64,000 nt of DNA, taken from assembly GCF_900176415.1 (NCBI RefSeq), contig NZ_FWXO01000001.1, positions 43,546-107,545 on the forward strand. The letters are read 5' to 3'. The DNA is from Cellulophaga tyrosinoxydans. GTDB lineage: Bacteria > Bacteroidota > Bacteroidia > Flavobacteriales > Flavobacteriaceae. Under the pieces are notes generated by a model, which had not been told where the DNA came from, did not search any database, and saw only the letters and a program-made list of their open reading frames with translations. Positions 44,619 through 53,466 of the stretch are shown here, piece after piece (position 1 is the stretch's first letter; every line of letters starts with the position of its first letter). The position numbers and the translations under genes were made by a program.

Positions 44619-45609
44619 GAATTTGATTAATTTGTTGGGCTAATACTTCCGCACCATCACCTAAAAATTGATGCGTTATAGCAATGTAGTACATATTTTC
44701 CACCCTTCCTTTTAATCGAACAAAATCCTTCTCCGTAGTTAAGATAAATTCTTTTGTATTAAAATGCTCTATTTCTTTATTTGAGAAAAAATGATGATCG
44801 CTAAAATTCATATGTTCAAAAGAAATTCCCTCAGAGTTTAAGAAAGTAACTAAAGGTTTAGGATTAGCAATTCCGGTAACCAATGTAATTTTCTTGTTTT
44901 TAATTTCAGTAAGACTCGGTTTAGCTGGCCCGCCCATTAATTGTTGTTGATAATGTAAAAAACTAAACAATACTTTCTGATTCAATTTTGGCTTTAAATC
45001 ACTAATAATATTTTTTTTCTCTAGCTCCGATAAATTTTCTGGACATTTGGTAACTATTAAAATATTTGCCCGTTTTGCTTCTCGCTTTGAATCACGCAAA
45101 TTTCCTGTTGGCAAATACCAATCATTATAATACATTTTACCATAAGACGTAAGCAAAATAGCAAATGTAGGTTTCACTTTTCTATGCTGAAAAGCATCAT
45201 CGAGTAAGATTACGTCTACATTACTTGATTTCTCTATAATTGCAATTCCGTTCCTACGATCCGCATCTACAGCCACAAGAATATCTGGGTATTTAGCATG
45301 TATTTGAAAAGGTTCGTCACCCAATTCCTCAACGGTTAAATCTGATTCTGTGCTATGATAACCTACAGATTTTCTACCATAACCCCTACTCAAAACCGCA
45401 ACTTCGTTTGTTGTCTTTAGCATTTTAATTAAATACTCAATCATAGGAGTTTTTCCCGTTCCGCCAGCACTTAAATTACCAACGCAAATCGTTGGTGTTC
45501 TAAATTCTTTAGATTTAAAAATTCCTGTATCGAACAAAAAATTTCTAATATGCACAACTAGTGCATAAAGTATGGAAATAGGAAATGCTAATATTCTTAA
45601 TACCTTCAT
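44608..45609 (-). CDS. lpxK: Tetraacyldisaccharide 4'-kinase
   Basis: Phosphorylates the 4' position of the lipid A disaccharide at the inner membrane. The 333-residue product starts with a membrane-associated helix (ILAFPISILYALVVHIRN). It has the P-loop GNLSAGGTGKTPMIEYL (about 44-60), SRGYGRKS, DDAFQHRKVKP and TTEKDFVRL near the end. The ATG at 45609 is preferred to a TTG at 45612. The 3' end overlaps the hybrid kinase gene by 11 bases in convergent orientation. Confidence 0.95.
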   Translation of the reverse strand: MKVLRILAFPISILYALVVHIRNFLFDTGIFKSKEFRTPTICVGNLSAGGTGKTPMIEYLIKMLKTTNEVAVLSRGYGRKSVGYHSTESDLTVEELGDEPFQIHAKYPDILVAVDADRRNGIAIIEKSSNVDVILLDDAFQHRKVKPTFAILLTSYGKMYYNDWYLPTGNLRDSKREAKRANILIVTKCPENLSELEKKNIISDLKPKLNQKVLFSFLHYQQQLMGGPAKPSLTEIKNKKITLVTGIANPKPLVTFLNSEGISFEHMNFSDHHFFSNKEIEHFNTKEFILTTEKDFVRLKGRVENMYYIAITHQFLGDGAEVLAQQINQILKQ

Positions 45610-45660
45610 CAATAACGAAAATATAATATTTTATCTTTGAAAAATAGATAAACTTACAAA

Positions 45661-46755
45661 ATGATCGTAAAGGATATTACCAATATATTAGAAGAACTAG
45701 CACCATTGGCTTATGCCGAAGATTTCGATAACGTGGGGCTTTTGGTTGGGAGTTCTAGTTTAGAAGTAACAGGCGTATTAGTAACGTTGGACACTTTAGA
45801 AAATGTTGTTGATGAAGCTATTGCTAAAAAATGCAACCTTATCGTTAGTTTTCATCCTATTATTTTTGGTGGATTAAAAAAACTTACGGGTAGTAATTAT
45901 GTGCAACGTGTGGTTATCAAAGCTATTCAACACAATATTGCTATTTATTCCATGCACACCGCTTTAGATAATTCTAATCAGGGTGTTAATGCAAAAATTT
46001 GTGAAGTTCTTGGAATTTTGAACACAAAAATTTTAATCCCTCAAAAGGGAACCATTAAAAAACTCACGACCTACGTTCCACTTAAAGATGCTGATAATTT
46101 AAAAGAAAAATTATTTCAAGCTGGAGCTGGAGCTATAGGAAATTATAGTAATTGTAGTTTTTCGGTTAATGGAATGGGTAGTTTCAAACCAGAGGAAAAT
46201 GCAAATCCAACGATTGGTACTTTAGGAAAAACACATTTTGAACAAGAAACTCAGATTAATATTACATTCGAAAAATCATTAGAATCTTTACTTATTGATG
46301 CTTTAAGAAAAAATCATCCTTATGAAGAAGTTGCATTTGAGGTGACCACTTTAGAAAACAGCAACCAAAATATAGGTATGGGAATGATAGGTGAGCTCGA
46401 AAATGCGATGGATGAAAAGGATTTTCTGTCCTTTGTTAAAGATAAAATGCATGCTTCTTGTATTCGACATTCTAATTTGTTAGGAAAAAAGATAAAAAAA
46501 GTTGCTGTTTTAGGCGGTAGCGGATCTTTTGCAATCAGTGCCGCAATACAAGCAAATGCTGATGTTTTTATAACAGCAGACCTAAAATATCATCAATTTT
46601 ATGAAGCGGAAGGCAAATTGTTACTTGCAGATATTGGACACTATGAAACTGAGCAGTTTACAAAAAATTTATTAGTTGACTATCTTACAAAAAAAATCCC
46701 TAATTTTGCAATCCGTTTATCGGATAGCAAAACAAATCCCATCAAGTATTTTTAA
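45661..46755 (+). CDS. Nif3-like dinuclear metal centre protein
   Basis: A 364-residue member of the NIF3/YbgI (GTP cyclohydrolase I type 2 homolog) family, which forms hexameric rings with a two-metal site. Ligand motifs are visible: FHPIIFGGLKKL, YSMHTALDNSNQGVN, ADVFITADLKYHQFYEA and LADIGHYETEQF. An insert of about 110 residues in the middle is the PII-like domain found in the longer members. The enzymatic role is unproven. TATCTTTG at 45632-45639 is a possible -7 element. The coiled-coil gene follows after 3 bases, so they form an operon. Confidence 0.92.
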   Translation: MIVKDITNILEELAPLAYAEDFDNVGLLVGSSSLEVTGVLVTLDTLENVVDEAIAKKCNLIVSFHPIIFGGLKKLTGSNYVQRVVIKAIQHNIAIYSMHTALDNSNQGVNAKICEVLGILNTKILIPQKGTIKKLTTYVPLKDADNLKEKLFQAGAGAIGNYSNCSFSVNGMGSFKPEENANPTIGTLGKTHFEQETQINITFEKSLESLLIDALRKNHPYEEVAFEVTTLENSNQNIGMGMIGELENAMDEKDFLSFVKDKMHASCIRHSNLLGKKIKKVAVLGGSGSFAISAAIQANADVFITADLKYHQFYEAEGKLLLADIGHYETEQFTKNLLVDYLTKKIPNFAIRLSDSKTNPIKYF

Positions 46756-46758
46756 AAT

Positions 46759-47538
46759 ATGGCAACAAAAACAGAAGCAACAGTAGAACAGAAATTAAGA
46801 GCATTATATGATTTGCAATTAATAGATTCTAGAGTTGACGAAATACGTAATGTACGAGGTGAATTACCTTTAGAAGTTGAAGACTTAGAAGATGAAGTAT
46901 CTGGTCTTAAGACTAGAATGGAAAAGTTGAAAACTGATGTTGAAACAATCAACTACGAAATCACTGCTAAAAAGAACATGATTGATGATGCTAAAGCTTT
47001 GATGAAAAAATACACTGAGCAGCAAAAAAATGTTCGTAACAGTAGAGAATTTAACTCTATCTCTAAAGAAATTGAATTTCAAGAATTAGAAATTCAATTA
47101 GCAGAAAAAAATATTAAAGAGTTTAAAGCTCAAATTGAGCAGAAAAAAAACGTAATAGCCGATACTAAAGAGCGTTACAGTGAGCGTGAGACACATTTAA
47201 AGCACAAAAAAGGTGAGTTAAATGCAATCTTAGCTGAAACTGAAAAAGAAGAAAAAGCACTTTTAGAAAAATCGTTACAATATCAAAATGATATTGAAGA
47301 GCGCTTAGTTTCTGCCTACAAGCGTATTAGAACTAACGTAAAAAATGGATTGGCTGTTGTTGCTATCGAAAGAGGTGCATCAGGTGGTTCTTTCTTTACC
47401 ATTCCACCGCAAGTACAGGTAGAAATTGCGTCTCGTAAAAAAATTATTACAGACGAACACAGTGGTCGTATTTTAGTAGATCCTGTTTTAGCCGAAGAAG
47501 AACAAGAAAAAATGCAAAAAATGTTTTCTAAACTATAA
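46759..47538 (+). CDS. Coiled-coil protein of the C4 zinc-ribbon family, ligands lost
   Basis: A 259-residue protein, mostly two long antiparallel coiled-coil helices (about residues 10-190), of the PF02591-type family, which usually ends in a four-Cys zinc ribbon. The C-terminal ribbon is recognisable: GASGGSFFTIPPQVQVEI, then IITDEHSGRILVDP. All four Cys are replaced, by Ser, Ser, Asp and Ser in the expected CxxC positions, so zinc binding in the usual way is impossible. It is encoded 3 bases after the Nif3-like gene, a conserved pair in this phylum, and followed by a strong terminator. Confidence 0.88.
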   Translation: MATKTEATVEQKLRALYDLQLIDSRVDEIRNVRGELPLEVEDLEDEVSGLKTRMEKLKTDVETINYEITAKKNMIDDAKALMKKYTEQQKNVRNSREFNSISKEIEFQELEIQLAEKNIKEFKAQIEQKKNVIADTKERYSERETHLKHKKGELNAILAETEKEEKALLEKSLQYQNDIEERLVSAYKRIRTNVKNGLAVVAIERGASGGSFFTIPPQVQVEIASRKKIITDEHSGRILVDPVLAEEEQEKMQKMFSKL

Positions 47539-47558
47539 GCTATAGTTTTATAAATATT

Positions 47559-47590
47559 AAAAAAGCCATCTTTACAAGATGGCTTTTTTT
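47559..47590. terminator. Bidirectional terminator between coiled-coil gene and kmo
   Basis: AAAAAAGCCATCTT pairs exactly with AAGATGGCTTTTTT (14 bp, 3-base loop), with A run on the left and T run on the right, suited to both convergent genes. A smaller hairpin (AACTATA-AGC-TATAGTT) overlaps the stop codon just before it. Confidence 0.85.
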
Positions 47591-47609
47591 GTATAACTCA
47601 AATAGCAGG

Positions 47610-48953
47610 TTACAATTGTTTGAGTATAAATTCCTCTACCTCTTTGCTATCCCATTTTTGCTCAATATCTTCAATACTCATAACCTTTTTCATAATAGCT
47701 TCTTGTGCATCACCTTCAGCGAGGGCTTCGGCATAAGGTCTATCAGAAAATGTTACTCTTGAATACACCGGCAACCATTTTTCTGGGTGTTGTGTTGCAA
47801 AATGTTTCTCTATTTTCTTTTGCAATAAAAATTTAGGATCAGCAGTTTTACTACTCATCTCCATAAAATTGCGATAGCTCAACTCAGCTATGGCATCTGC
47901 ATTTGGTTTCCGTACTTGTTGAAACTCATTAAAAATAGCTTCCCAATCATCACCATATTTATGTATAATGGTGTTTAACACATAAATATCTTCAAAACCT
48001 GCATTCATTCCTTGACCATAAAATGGTACTATAGCATGTGCAGAATCGCCAACTAAAGCAACTTTATCCCAATACGTCCATGGAAAGCATTTCATAGTAA
48101 CCATAGCACTTGTTGGATTTTTAAAGAAATCTTCCATTAGGTTATCTAAGTCTTGCATGACATTTGGGAAATAGGTTTTAAAGAATACACGGGCATCATC
48201 TTTAGTTTTTATATTTTCAAATGACACCTCGCCTTCAAAAGGCATAAATAAAGTACAGGTAAAACTTCCATCTAAATTAGGCATTGCAATAAGCATAAAC
48301 TTACCTCTTGGCCAAATATGGAAAGAATGTTTGTCTAACTTATGTGTACCATCAGCATTTGGTGCTATTGTAAGTTCTTTATAACCTACATCAATAAAGT
48401 CCTGAGAATAGTCAAAACGACTTCTTCGCTGCATTTTATGGCGTACACGTGAAAATGCGCCATCGCAACCAAAGATTAAATCGTATTTGTATTCCTGCCA
48501 TTCTCCTTTTTCTGTCTCGCCTGTATATAATTTTGCTTCAGGCAAATCTACATCCCAAACCTTTTCATCAAACTTAAATTGAACGCCTTCAGCTTCCGCT
48601 AAATCAATCATTTTTCGATTCAAAACACCGCGTGATATAGACCATATTGCCTCCCCTTCTTTCCCGTATTTTTGATAATACTCCGGCTGACCAATAACAT
48701 GCATGGCTCTTTTATCTAAAGGAATAGCTATTTCTTTAATTTTATCTTCCAATCCCACTTCTTTCAAAGCGTTCCAACCACGATTACTCATGGCTAAGTT
48801 TATAGAACGACCAGAAAAATCAACTTTTCTAATATCGGGTCTACGGTCAAAAACGGTAATTTTATGACCATATTTTTTAAGGTAAATTGCTAAAAGAGAA
48901 CCCACCAAACCTGATCCTATAATGGCAATATTTTTTGATTGTTGTTTTTTCAT
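47610..48953 (-). CDS. kmo: Kynurenine 3-monooxygenase
   Basis: FAD-dependent hydroxylation of kynurenine to 3-hydroxykynurenine. The 447-residue product has the dinucleotide loop IIGSGLVGSLLAIYL, FSGRSINLAMSNRGW (a KMO-specific block), a YDLIFGCDGAFSRVR segment, and VALVGDSAHAIVPFYGQGMNAGFED. The C-terminal part is shorter in membrane-type helix than eukaryotic KMO, as usual in bacteria. With kynU (51607-52881, same strand) it supports a tryptophan-to-3-hydroxyanthranilate route used for NAD synthesis or tryptophan breakdown. Confidence 0.93.
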   Translation of the reverse strand: MKKQQSKNIAIIGSGLVGSLLAIYLKKYGHKITVFDRRPDIRKVDFSGRSINLAMSNRGWNALKEVGLEDKIKEIAIPLDKRAMHVIGQPEYYQKYGKEGEAIWSISRGVLNRKMIDLAEAEGVQFKFDEKVWDVDLPEAKLYTGETEKGEWQEYKYDLIFGCDGAFSRVRHKMQRRSRFDYSQDFIDVGYKELTIAPNADGTHKLDKHSFHIWPRGKFMLIAMPNLDGSFTCTLFMPFEGEVSFENIKTKDDARVFFKTYFPNVMQDLDNLMEDFFKNPTSAMVTMKCFPWTYWDKVALVGDSAHAIVPFYGQGMNAGFEDIYVLNTIIHKYGDDWEAIFNEFQQVRKPNADAIAELSYRNFMEMSSKTADPKFLLQKKIEKHFATQHPEKWLPVYSRVTFSDRPYAEALAEGDAQEAIMKKVMSIEDIEQKWDSKEVEEFILKQL

Positions 48954-49001
48954 TTTTGATCAATTCAAAGAAAAATAAGCTAACAGTATTTTTCTAAAAT
49001 T

Positions 49002-49034
49002 AAAAAATCCTTCACTTTTAAATTGCGAAGGATT
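49002..49034 (-). terminator. Terminator of the clpP-like gene
   Basis: On the minus strand AATCCTTC pairs with GAAGGATT (8 bp), followed by TTTTTTA. It begins 29 bases after the clpP stop and precedes kmo. Confidence 0.7.
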
Positions 49035-49062
49035 CATTATATACATAAATTCAGCACATTAC

Positions 49063-49611
49063 CTATTCTAAGATACCATCTACAATACCGTATTCTACAG
49101 ACTCTGCAGCACCCATCCAATAATCACGATCAAAATCCTTCATGACTCTATCAAAATCTTGTCCACAATTTTCTGCTAAAATACGAGCACTAAGCTCTTT
49201 AGTTTTAATAATTTCTTTTGCTTGGATTTCTATATTCGATGCCTGCCCTCTTGCACCTCCACTTGGTTGGTGAATCATTACTTGAGCATGTGGCTGAATA
49301 AAACGTCTTCCTTTTTTTCCAACAGACAATAAAATGGAACCCATTGATGCTGCCAACCCTGTACAAATTGTTGAAACAGGACTTTTTAAAGATTTTATAG
49401 TATCGTACATAGCAAAACCAGATGTAACGTATCCTCCTGGACTATTGATATACAATTGTATTTCTTTATTATTTTGCATGTCTAAGTACAACAAACGATC
49501 TATTACGTGCTTAGCAGTGTCATCATCTACCATACCCCAAAGAAAAACTTTACGTTCTTCTAACATTTTTTCGTCTATAGCTTCTTGTATTTTTCCTCTT
49601 TTTGAACTCAT
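49063..49611 (-). CDS. ClpP-family serine protease subunit (short form)
   Basis: A 182-residue ClpP-type peptidase. The triad is intact: Ser89 in TGLAASMGS, His114 in VMIHQPSGG, Asp163 in DFDRDYWM. INSPGGYVTSGFAMYDTI is typical. It starts at MSSKRGKIQEAIDEKMLEER and lacks the longer N-terminal segment of housekeeping ClpP (about 195-220 residues), and no clpX lies beside it. A second, non-housekeeping ClpP is therefore likely. CAAAATTA at 49634-49641 reads TAATTTTG on the minus strand, a possible -7 element. Confidence 0.9.
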   Translation of the reverse strand: MSSKRGKIQEAIDEKMLEERKVFLWGMVDDDTAKHVIDRLLYLDMQNNKEIQLYINSPGGYVTSGFAMYDTIKSLKSPVSTICTGLAASMGSILLSVGKKGRRFIQPHAQVMIHQPSGGARGQASNIEIQAKEIIKTKELSARILAENCGQDFDRVMKDFDRDYWMGAAESVEYGIVDGILE

Positions 49612-49708
49612 TTTTTAAAATCTTAATGAACATCAAAATTAATCAAATTATCGGGATTTATAACCTTCAAAAACTTATCCATTTTAAATAATTACAATTA
49701 AAAGCTAC

Positions 49709-49716
49709 TATCTTTG
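49709..49716 (+). promoter_or_regulatory. -7 element before the lipoprotein gene
   Basis: TATCTTTG fits TAnnTTTG and lies 16 bases before the ATG at 49733. No -33 TTG at normal distance, so moderate to weak. Confidence 0.35.
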
Positions 49717-49732
49717 ATAAAAACGAGAAAAA

Positions 49733-50407
49733 ATGAAAAATATAACGCACATAATGGTGCTTCTTTTACTAGTATTAACAGGTTGTAAAGAAGAAAAGAA
49801 ACAAGAAATACAAGCTCCTGAACCTGAATTAACGGTGCTTGAAAAAGTAGCCAATGCCCATGGTTTTGACAATTGGGCTAATGTAAATGAATTAAAATTT
49901 ACATTTAACGTTGATAGAGATACGAACCATTTTGAACGAGTTTGGAATTGGAAACCCAAAACAAATGATGTAACCGCCAAAAGTTTAGAAACAGAAATTA
50001 GCTATAATAGAAAAGCGTTAGACAGTATTACTAGTAAAACAGATGCAGCATTTATAAATGACAAATTTTGGTTGCTATTACCTTTTCAGTTGATTTGGGA
50101 TCAAAATAATTTTAAGTACGAGCATTCCGCACAATCGCAAGCACCAATCAGCAAAAAGGCAATGCAAAAACTCACCATTGTTTATGGCGCAGAAGGTGGT
50201 TACACACCCGGAGATGCCTATGATATATATTTTGGCGATGACCATATTATTCAAGAATGGGTGTTTAGAAAAGCAAATAGCACTGAACCTTCCATGACCA
50301 CCACTTGGGAAGATTATACCACCATAAACGGAATGAAATTTGCCAAATCCCATAAGAAAGAAGGAGAAAATTTCAACCTTCATTTTACTGCTATAGAAGT
50401 AAAGTAA
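49733..50407 (+). CDS. Conserved lipoprotein of unknown function (224 aa)
   Basis: A 224-residue lipoprotein (LVLTGC, Cys16, followed by charged KEEKKQE). The mature part is beta-rich with many Trp/Tyr residues: FDNWANVNELKFTFNV, FERVWNWKPK, WLLLPFQLIWD, and DAYDIYFGDDHIIQEWVFRK. The pattern recalls LolA/LolB-like or outer-membrane-associated beta-sheet proteins that bind lipids, but no specific family is certain. It is a single gene between divergent clpP and the convergent MFS gene, whose stop is 6 bases away. Confidence 0.7.
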   Translation: MKNITHIMVLLLLVLTGCKEEKKQEIQAPEPELTVLEKVANAHGFDNWANVNELKFTFNVDRDTNHFERVWNWKPKTNDVTAKSLETEISYNRKALDSITSKTDAAFINDKFWLLLPFQLIWDQNNFKYEHSAQSQAPISKKAMQKLTIVYGAEGGYTPGDAYDIYFGDDHIIQEWVFRKANSTEPSMTTTWEDYTTINGMKFAKSHKKEGENFNLHFTAIEVK

Positions 50408-50413
50408 TATATA

Positions 50414-50455
50414 TTAGGCGCTTCTTTTTCGTTTCAATACAAAAGAGGCGCCTAA
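50414..50455. terminator. Terminator-like hairpin in the MFS 3' end
   Basis: TTAGGCGC pairs with GCGCCTAA and TCTTTT with AAAAGA, giving a 15-bp stem with one T-G pair and a 12-base loop. It starts exactly at the MFS stop codon (minus strand) and lies 7 bases after the stop of the convergent lipoprotein gene. No long T tract follows on either side. Confidence 0.5.
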
Positions 50456-51565
50456 AACTATAATTGCACAAACAAGCAATAAACCAAAACTCATCTGCAA
50501 CGAAAAATGTTCTGCTAAAAACCCTAAAACTACAGGGCCTAGCAAAAACCCTGAAATACCAGTACCAGCAATAAATGCTATACCCTGCGATGATTCTACC
50601 CCTTTTACGTTTCCTCCTATTCTAAACAACTCAGGAATAATAGCTGAAAAGCCCAATCCGATTAACGCAAATCCTAAAATGGTAATAAAAAGAGTACCGG
50701 ACAACACTAGACCATAGCCTATAATTGCCATAAAAGTGCCCAGAGATACTATTTTTACGGAGCCAATTCTAGCGCTTATACCATCTCCTAAAAACCTACC
50801 TAAGGTCATGGTAATGGAAAAAGCCAAAAACCCCATGCCTATGTATTGTTCGGGTGCTACATTAACTTCTTGTAAAAATATACCGCTCCAATCTATAATT
50901 GCTCCTTCACTACCCATAATGACAAATGAAATTACCCCTAATAAAAATAAGGGTTTAAAATTTTTCATTTTAAAGGGCTCTTTCTCAATAGGTGCTGCCA
51001 GAATCTTTGTATATTTTTTATGTAAACTAAGGTTCACTAAAAAAACTATAAACACCCCTAGCAGAATATGTAATATTTTGTTGTTTAATGGCAAGATTAA
51101 AAAACTTCCTAAACCAGCAAATACACCTCCTAAACTAAAAAAACCATGGGCAGCTGACATAAAATTTTGTTTATCCTCCTTTTCAATTTCAGTAACCAAA
51201 GTATTCATTGCAATATCTGTAAAGCCATTTGCGGCACCGTAAATAAATAGGGCTGCAATTAACCAGTAATAATTGGGTGCTAAAAATGGACCAATAGCAG
51301 CGCAACAAATAAGTATAGAACCTATCCACGAAGCCCTGCCAACACCAAGTTTATTAATTAAACTAGATGCTATAGGAAAAATTGTAAAGTTACCTAGTGA
51401 GAGAAAAAAAATAGCAAAGCCTAAACTTGCTTTATCAATAGCTAAACTCTCACGAATTATGGGAATGTATATAGCCCATGTACCAAACAAAATATTTAAA
51501 CTAGCAAAAATCCAAGCAGGCCCAAAATAACGAGGATTAGAAAGAATTAATCGTAAAGATTTCAT
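50414..51565 (-). CDS. Major facilitator superfamily transporter
   Basis: A 383-residue inner-membrane transporter with about 12 hydrophobic spans. The first two are separated by YIPIIRESLAIDKASLG. The cytoplasmic loop between spans 2 and 3 has INKLGVGRASWIG, and the symmetric one in the second half GDGISARIGS. It resembles YbjJ/FucP-like small-molecule permeases. Substrate is unknown; the kynureninase gene 41 bases upstream on the same strand hints at a tryptophan or kynurenine metabolite. The last codons lie in a 15-bp hairpin. Confidence 0.9.
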   Translation of the reverse strand: MKSLRLILSNPRYFGPAWIFASLNILFGTWAIYIPIIRESLAIDKASLGFAIFFLSLGNFTIFPIASSLINKLGVGRASWIGSILICCAAIGPFLAPNYYWLIAALFIYGAANGFTDIAMNTLVTEIEKEDKQNFMSAAHGFFSLGGVFAGLGSFLILPLNNKILHILLGVFIVFLVNLSLHKKYTKILAAPIEKEPFKMKNFKPLFLLGVISFVIMGSEGAIIDWSGIFLQEVNVAPEQYIGMGFLAFSITMTLGRFLGDGISARIGSVKIVSLGTFMAIIGYGLVLSGTLFITILGFALIGLGFSAIIPELFRIGGNVKGVESSQGIAFIAGTGISGFLLGPVVLGFLAEHFSLQMSFGLLLVCAIIVLGASFVLKRKRSA

Positions 51566-51606
51566 TTAAAATGGTTGATGGTTGATGAACTATGTTGTCT
51601 TAGTAT

Positions 51607-52881
51607 TTAATTCAAATTTTCCAAAATTCCCTTTTTCAACAACTGACCAAATTGATACATATCTTCATACGAGCAATAAAAAGGCGCAGGTGCTAATCTG
51701 ATAACATTAGGCTCTCTCCAGTCGGTAATGACACCATTTTTCATTAAAAAATCGAACAATGATCTTCCTTGCCCATGTAAAAATACCGATAGCTGGCAAC
51801 CTCTATCTTTAGGTGTTATAATTTCAAACGTACTATCTACCTCAGCGTCTATTTCATGTAGAATAAACTCAAGATATGCCACAATTTTATCGCGTTTTTC
51901 TATTAGTGCATCCATGCCAACTTTCTCAAATAATTCTAATGATGCTAAATAAGGTGCAACAGATAATATTGGTGCATTACTAATTTGCCATGCATCAGCA
52001 GTTTCCATGGGCTCAAACTCTGGCTTCATTAAAAATCTTGTCTCCTTTTTGGTTCCCCACCAACCTTCAAAACGCGGTATATCTGGATCGTTCAAATATT
52101 TTTCATTCACATAAATTCCAGAAGCATGGCCAGGCCCACTATTCATGTATTTATAACTACACCAAGCAGCAAAATCTACATTCCATTCATTCAGATTCAA
52201 TGCAATATTTCCTACGCCATGTGCCAAATCCCAACCCACAAAAGCTCCTGCTTTTTGTCCCGCAGCTGTAATGGTTTTCATATCGAAAACTTGACCGTTG
52301 TAGTAATTAACTCCTCCAATTAAAACAAGTGCTAATTCACTACCTATTTCTTTAATTTTCGCAAGAATATCTTCAGTTCTCCAATGGTGTTCTCCTGCTC
52401 TTTTTTTAACCTCAACAATGGTTTCTTCTGGATCAAGACCATGAAAACGGACTTGACTTTTCAGCATATATTGATCCGAAGGGAAGGCCTTTTCTTCGCA
52501 TAATATTTTGAATCTAGTTTTGGTAGGCCGATAAAAAGAAACTAGTAACAAATGAAGATTTACCGATAGGGTGTTCATAACAGAAACTTCTTCTGTTTTA
52601 GCTCCTACCACCTTTGCTAAGGGCGCTGCTAAACGCTCGTGATAATCCCACCAAGGCTTCTCTGCATAAAAATGACCCTCTACTGCAAGATTCGCCCAAT
52701 CGGCCATTACATCGTCCACAAATTTTTGGGTCCGCTTTGGCTGTAAACCTAATGAGTTACCCGTAAAATAGATTACTTGTTTTCCATTAACTTTTGGAAA
52801 ATGAAACTCATCTCTATACTTTTTAAGTTTATCTGCTGCATCTAATTTCTGAGCGAATTGTAAGGTGTTTTCAAATTGCAT
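51607..52881 (-). CDS. kynU: Kynureninase
   Basis: PLP-dependent hydrolysis of 3-hydroxykynurenine (or kynurenine) to 3-hydroxyanthranilate (anthranilate) and alanine. The 424-residue product shows YFTGNSLGLQPKRTQKFV, VNTLSVNLHLLLVSFYRPT, FVGWDLAHGVGNIAL, the PLP Lys in AAWCSYKYMNSGPGHASG, and the Arg-rich end NVIRLAPAPFYCSYED. The ATG at 52881 is preferred to a TTG at 52899. It is followed by an MFS gene. Together with kmo it forms the kynurenine branch. Confidence 0.96.
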   Translation of the reverse strand: MQFENTLQFAQKLDAADKLKKYRDEFHFPKVNGKQVIYFTGNSLGLQPKRTQKFVDDVMADWANLAVEGHFYAEKPWWDYHERLAAPLAKVVGAKTEEVSVMNTLSVNLHLLLVSFYRPTKTRFKILCEEKAFPSDQYMLKSQVRFHGLDPEETIVEVKKRAGEHHWRTEDILAKIKEIGSELALVLIGGVNYYNGQVFDMKTITAAGQKAGAFVGWDLAHGVGNIALNLNEWNVDFAAWCSYKYMNSGPGHASGIYVNEKYLNDPDIPRFEGWWGTKKETRFLMKPEFEPMETADAWQISNAPILSVAPYLASLELFEKVGMDALIEKRDKIVAYLEFILHEIDAEVDSTFEIITPKDRGCQLSVFLHGQGRSLFDFLMKNGVITDWREPNVIRLAPAPFYCSYEDMYQFGQLLKKGILENLN

Positions 52882-52948
52882 AAAATAGCTTTTTTTCAAA
52901 ATTACGACTTCCTTTTATATTTTATAGATTAAAGAATAGTATCCTGAT

Positions 52949-53407
52949 TTATGGAAGTCTCATTTCTATTATATGTTTATGAAAACCAACTTTTTCGTAA
53001 GCCTTTATGGCAGGCAAATTATCTTGATAAACGGTGAGTCTTATTTCAAAAAGATTTTGGGTGTGTGCCCATTGTTTTAAAAAATCGATCACTAAAGCAT
53101 TAACCCCTTTACCCCTATGCTCAGGAACCGTATACAAGAATCTAATATTCGCATAAGTCTTGTGTTTTAAATAAGGTCTAGCGTCGGCCGTTAACACCAT
53201 TCCACAACCAATAATTTCTTCTTGATATTGGGCTACCACTATTAAACTTGACTCACTTTCCAGTATCGCTTCTAAATCGTAATACATAAGGGGATTTTCA
53301 CGAATGGTAGCATCAAACGGCCTTTCTGCTTCTATTAACCCTTGTTCAAAGTCACGTAACTTAGGCAAATCTAGATGGGTAGCCTTACGAATGGTAATAT
53401 CATTCAT
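52949..53407 (-). CDS. GNAT family N-acetyltransferase
   Basis: A 152-residue acetyl-CoA-dependent transferase. The N-terminal ITIRKATHLDLPKLRDFEQG, central strand SLIVVAQYQEEIIGCGMVL, the acetyl-CoA loop VPEHRGKGVNALVIDFL (R/QxxGxG type), and AIKAYEKVGFHKH near the end are standard. The acceptor is unknown. The ATG at 53407 is preferred to a TTG at 53428. It is divergent from the O-methyltransferase gene. Confidence 0.9.
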   Translation of the reverse strand: MNDITIRKATHLDLPKLRDFEQGLIEAERPFDATIRENPLMYYDLEAILESESSLIVVAQYQEEIIGCGMVLTADARPYLKHKTYANIRFLYTVPEHRGKGVNALVIDFLKQWAHTQNLFEIRLTVYQDNLPAIKAYEKVGFHKHIIEMRLP

Positions 53408-53466
53408 TTTTATCAATGTTTTTTTCAAGTTACTATTAAATATCTATTTTTACCAAAATAAAATTC

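Noticed and set aside
50736..51242. 168-codon plus-strand frame opposite the MFS gene
   Set aside because: Shadow frame rich in Pro/Lys/Ile; the minus strand encodes a complete 12-span transporter.
51571..51588. Short tandem repeat (ATGGTTG ATGGTTG ATG) between the MFS gene and kynU
   Set aside because: Only two and a half copies of a 7-base unit; no sign of phase variation or function.
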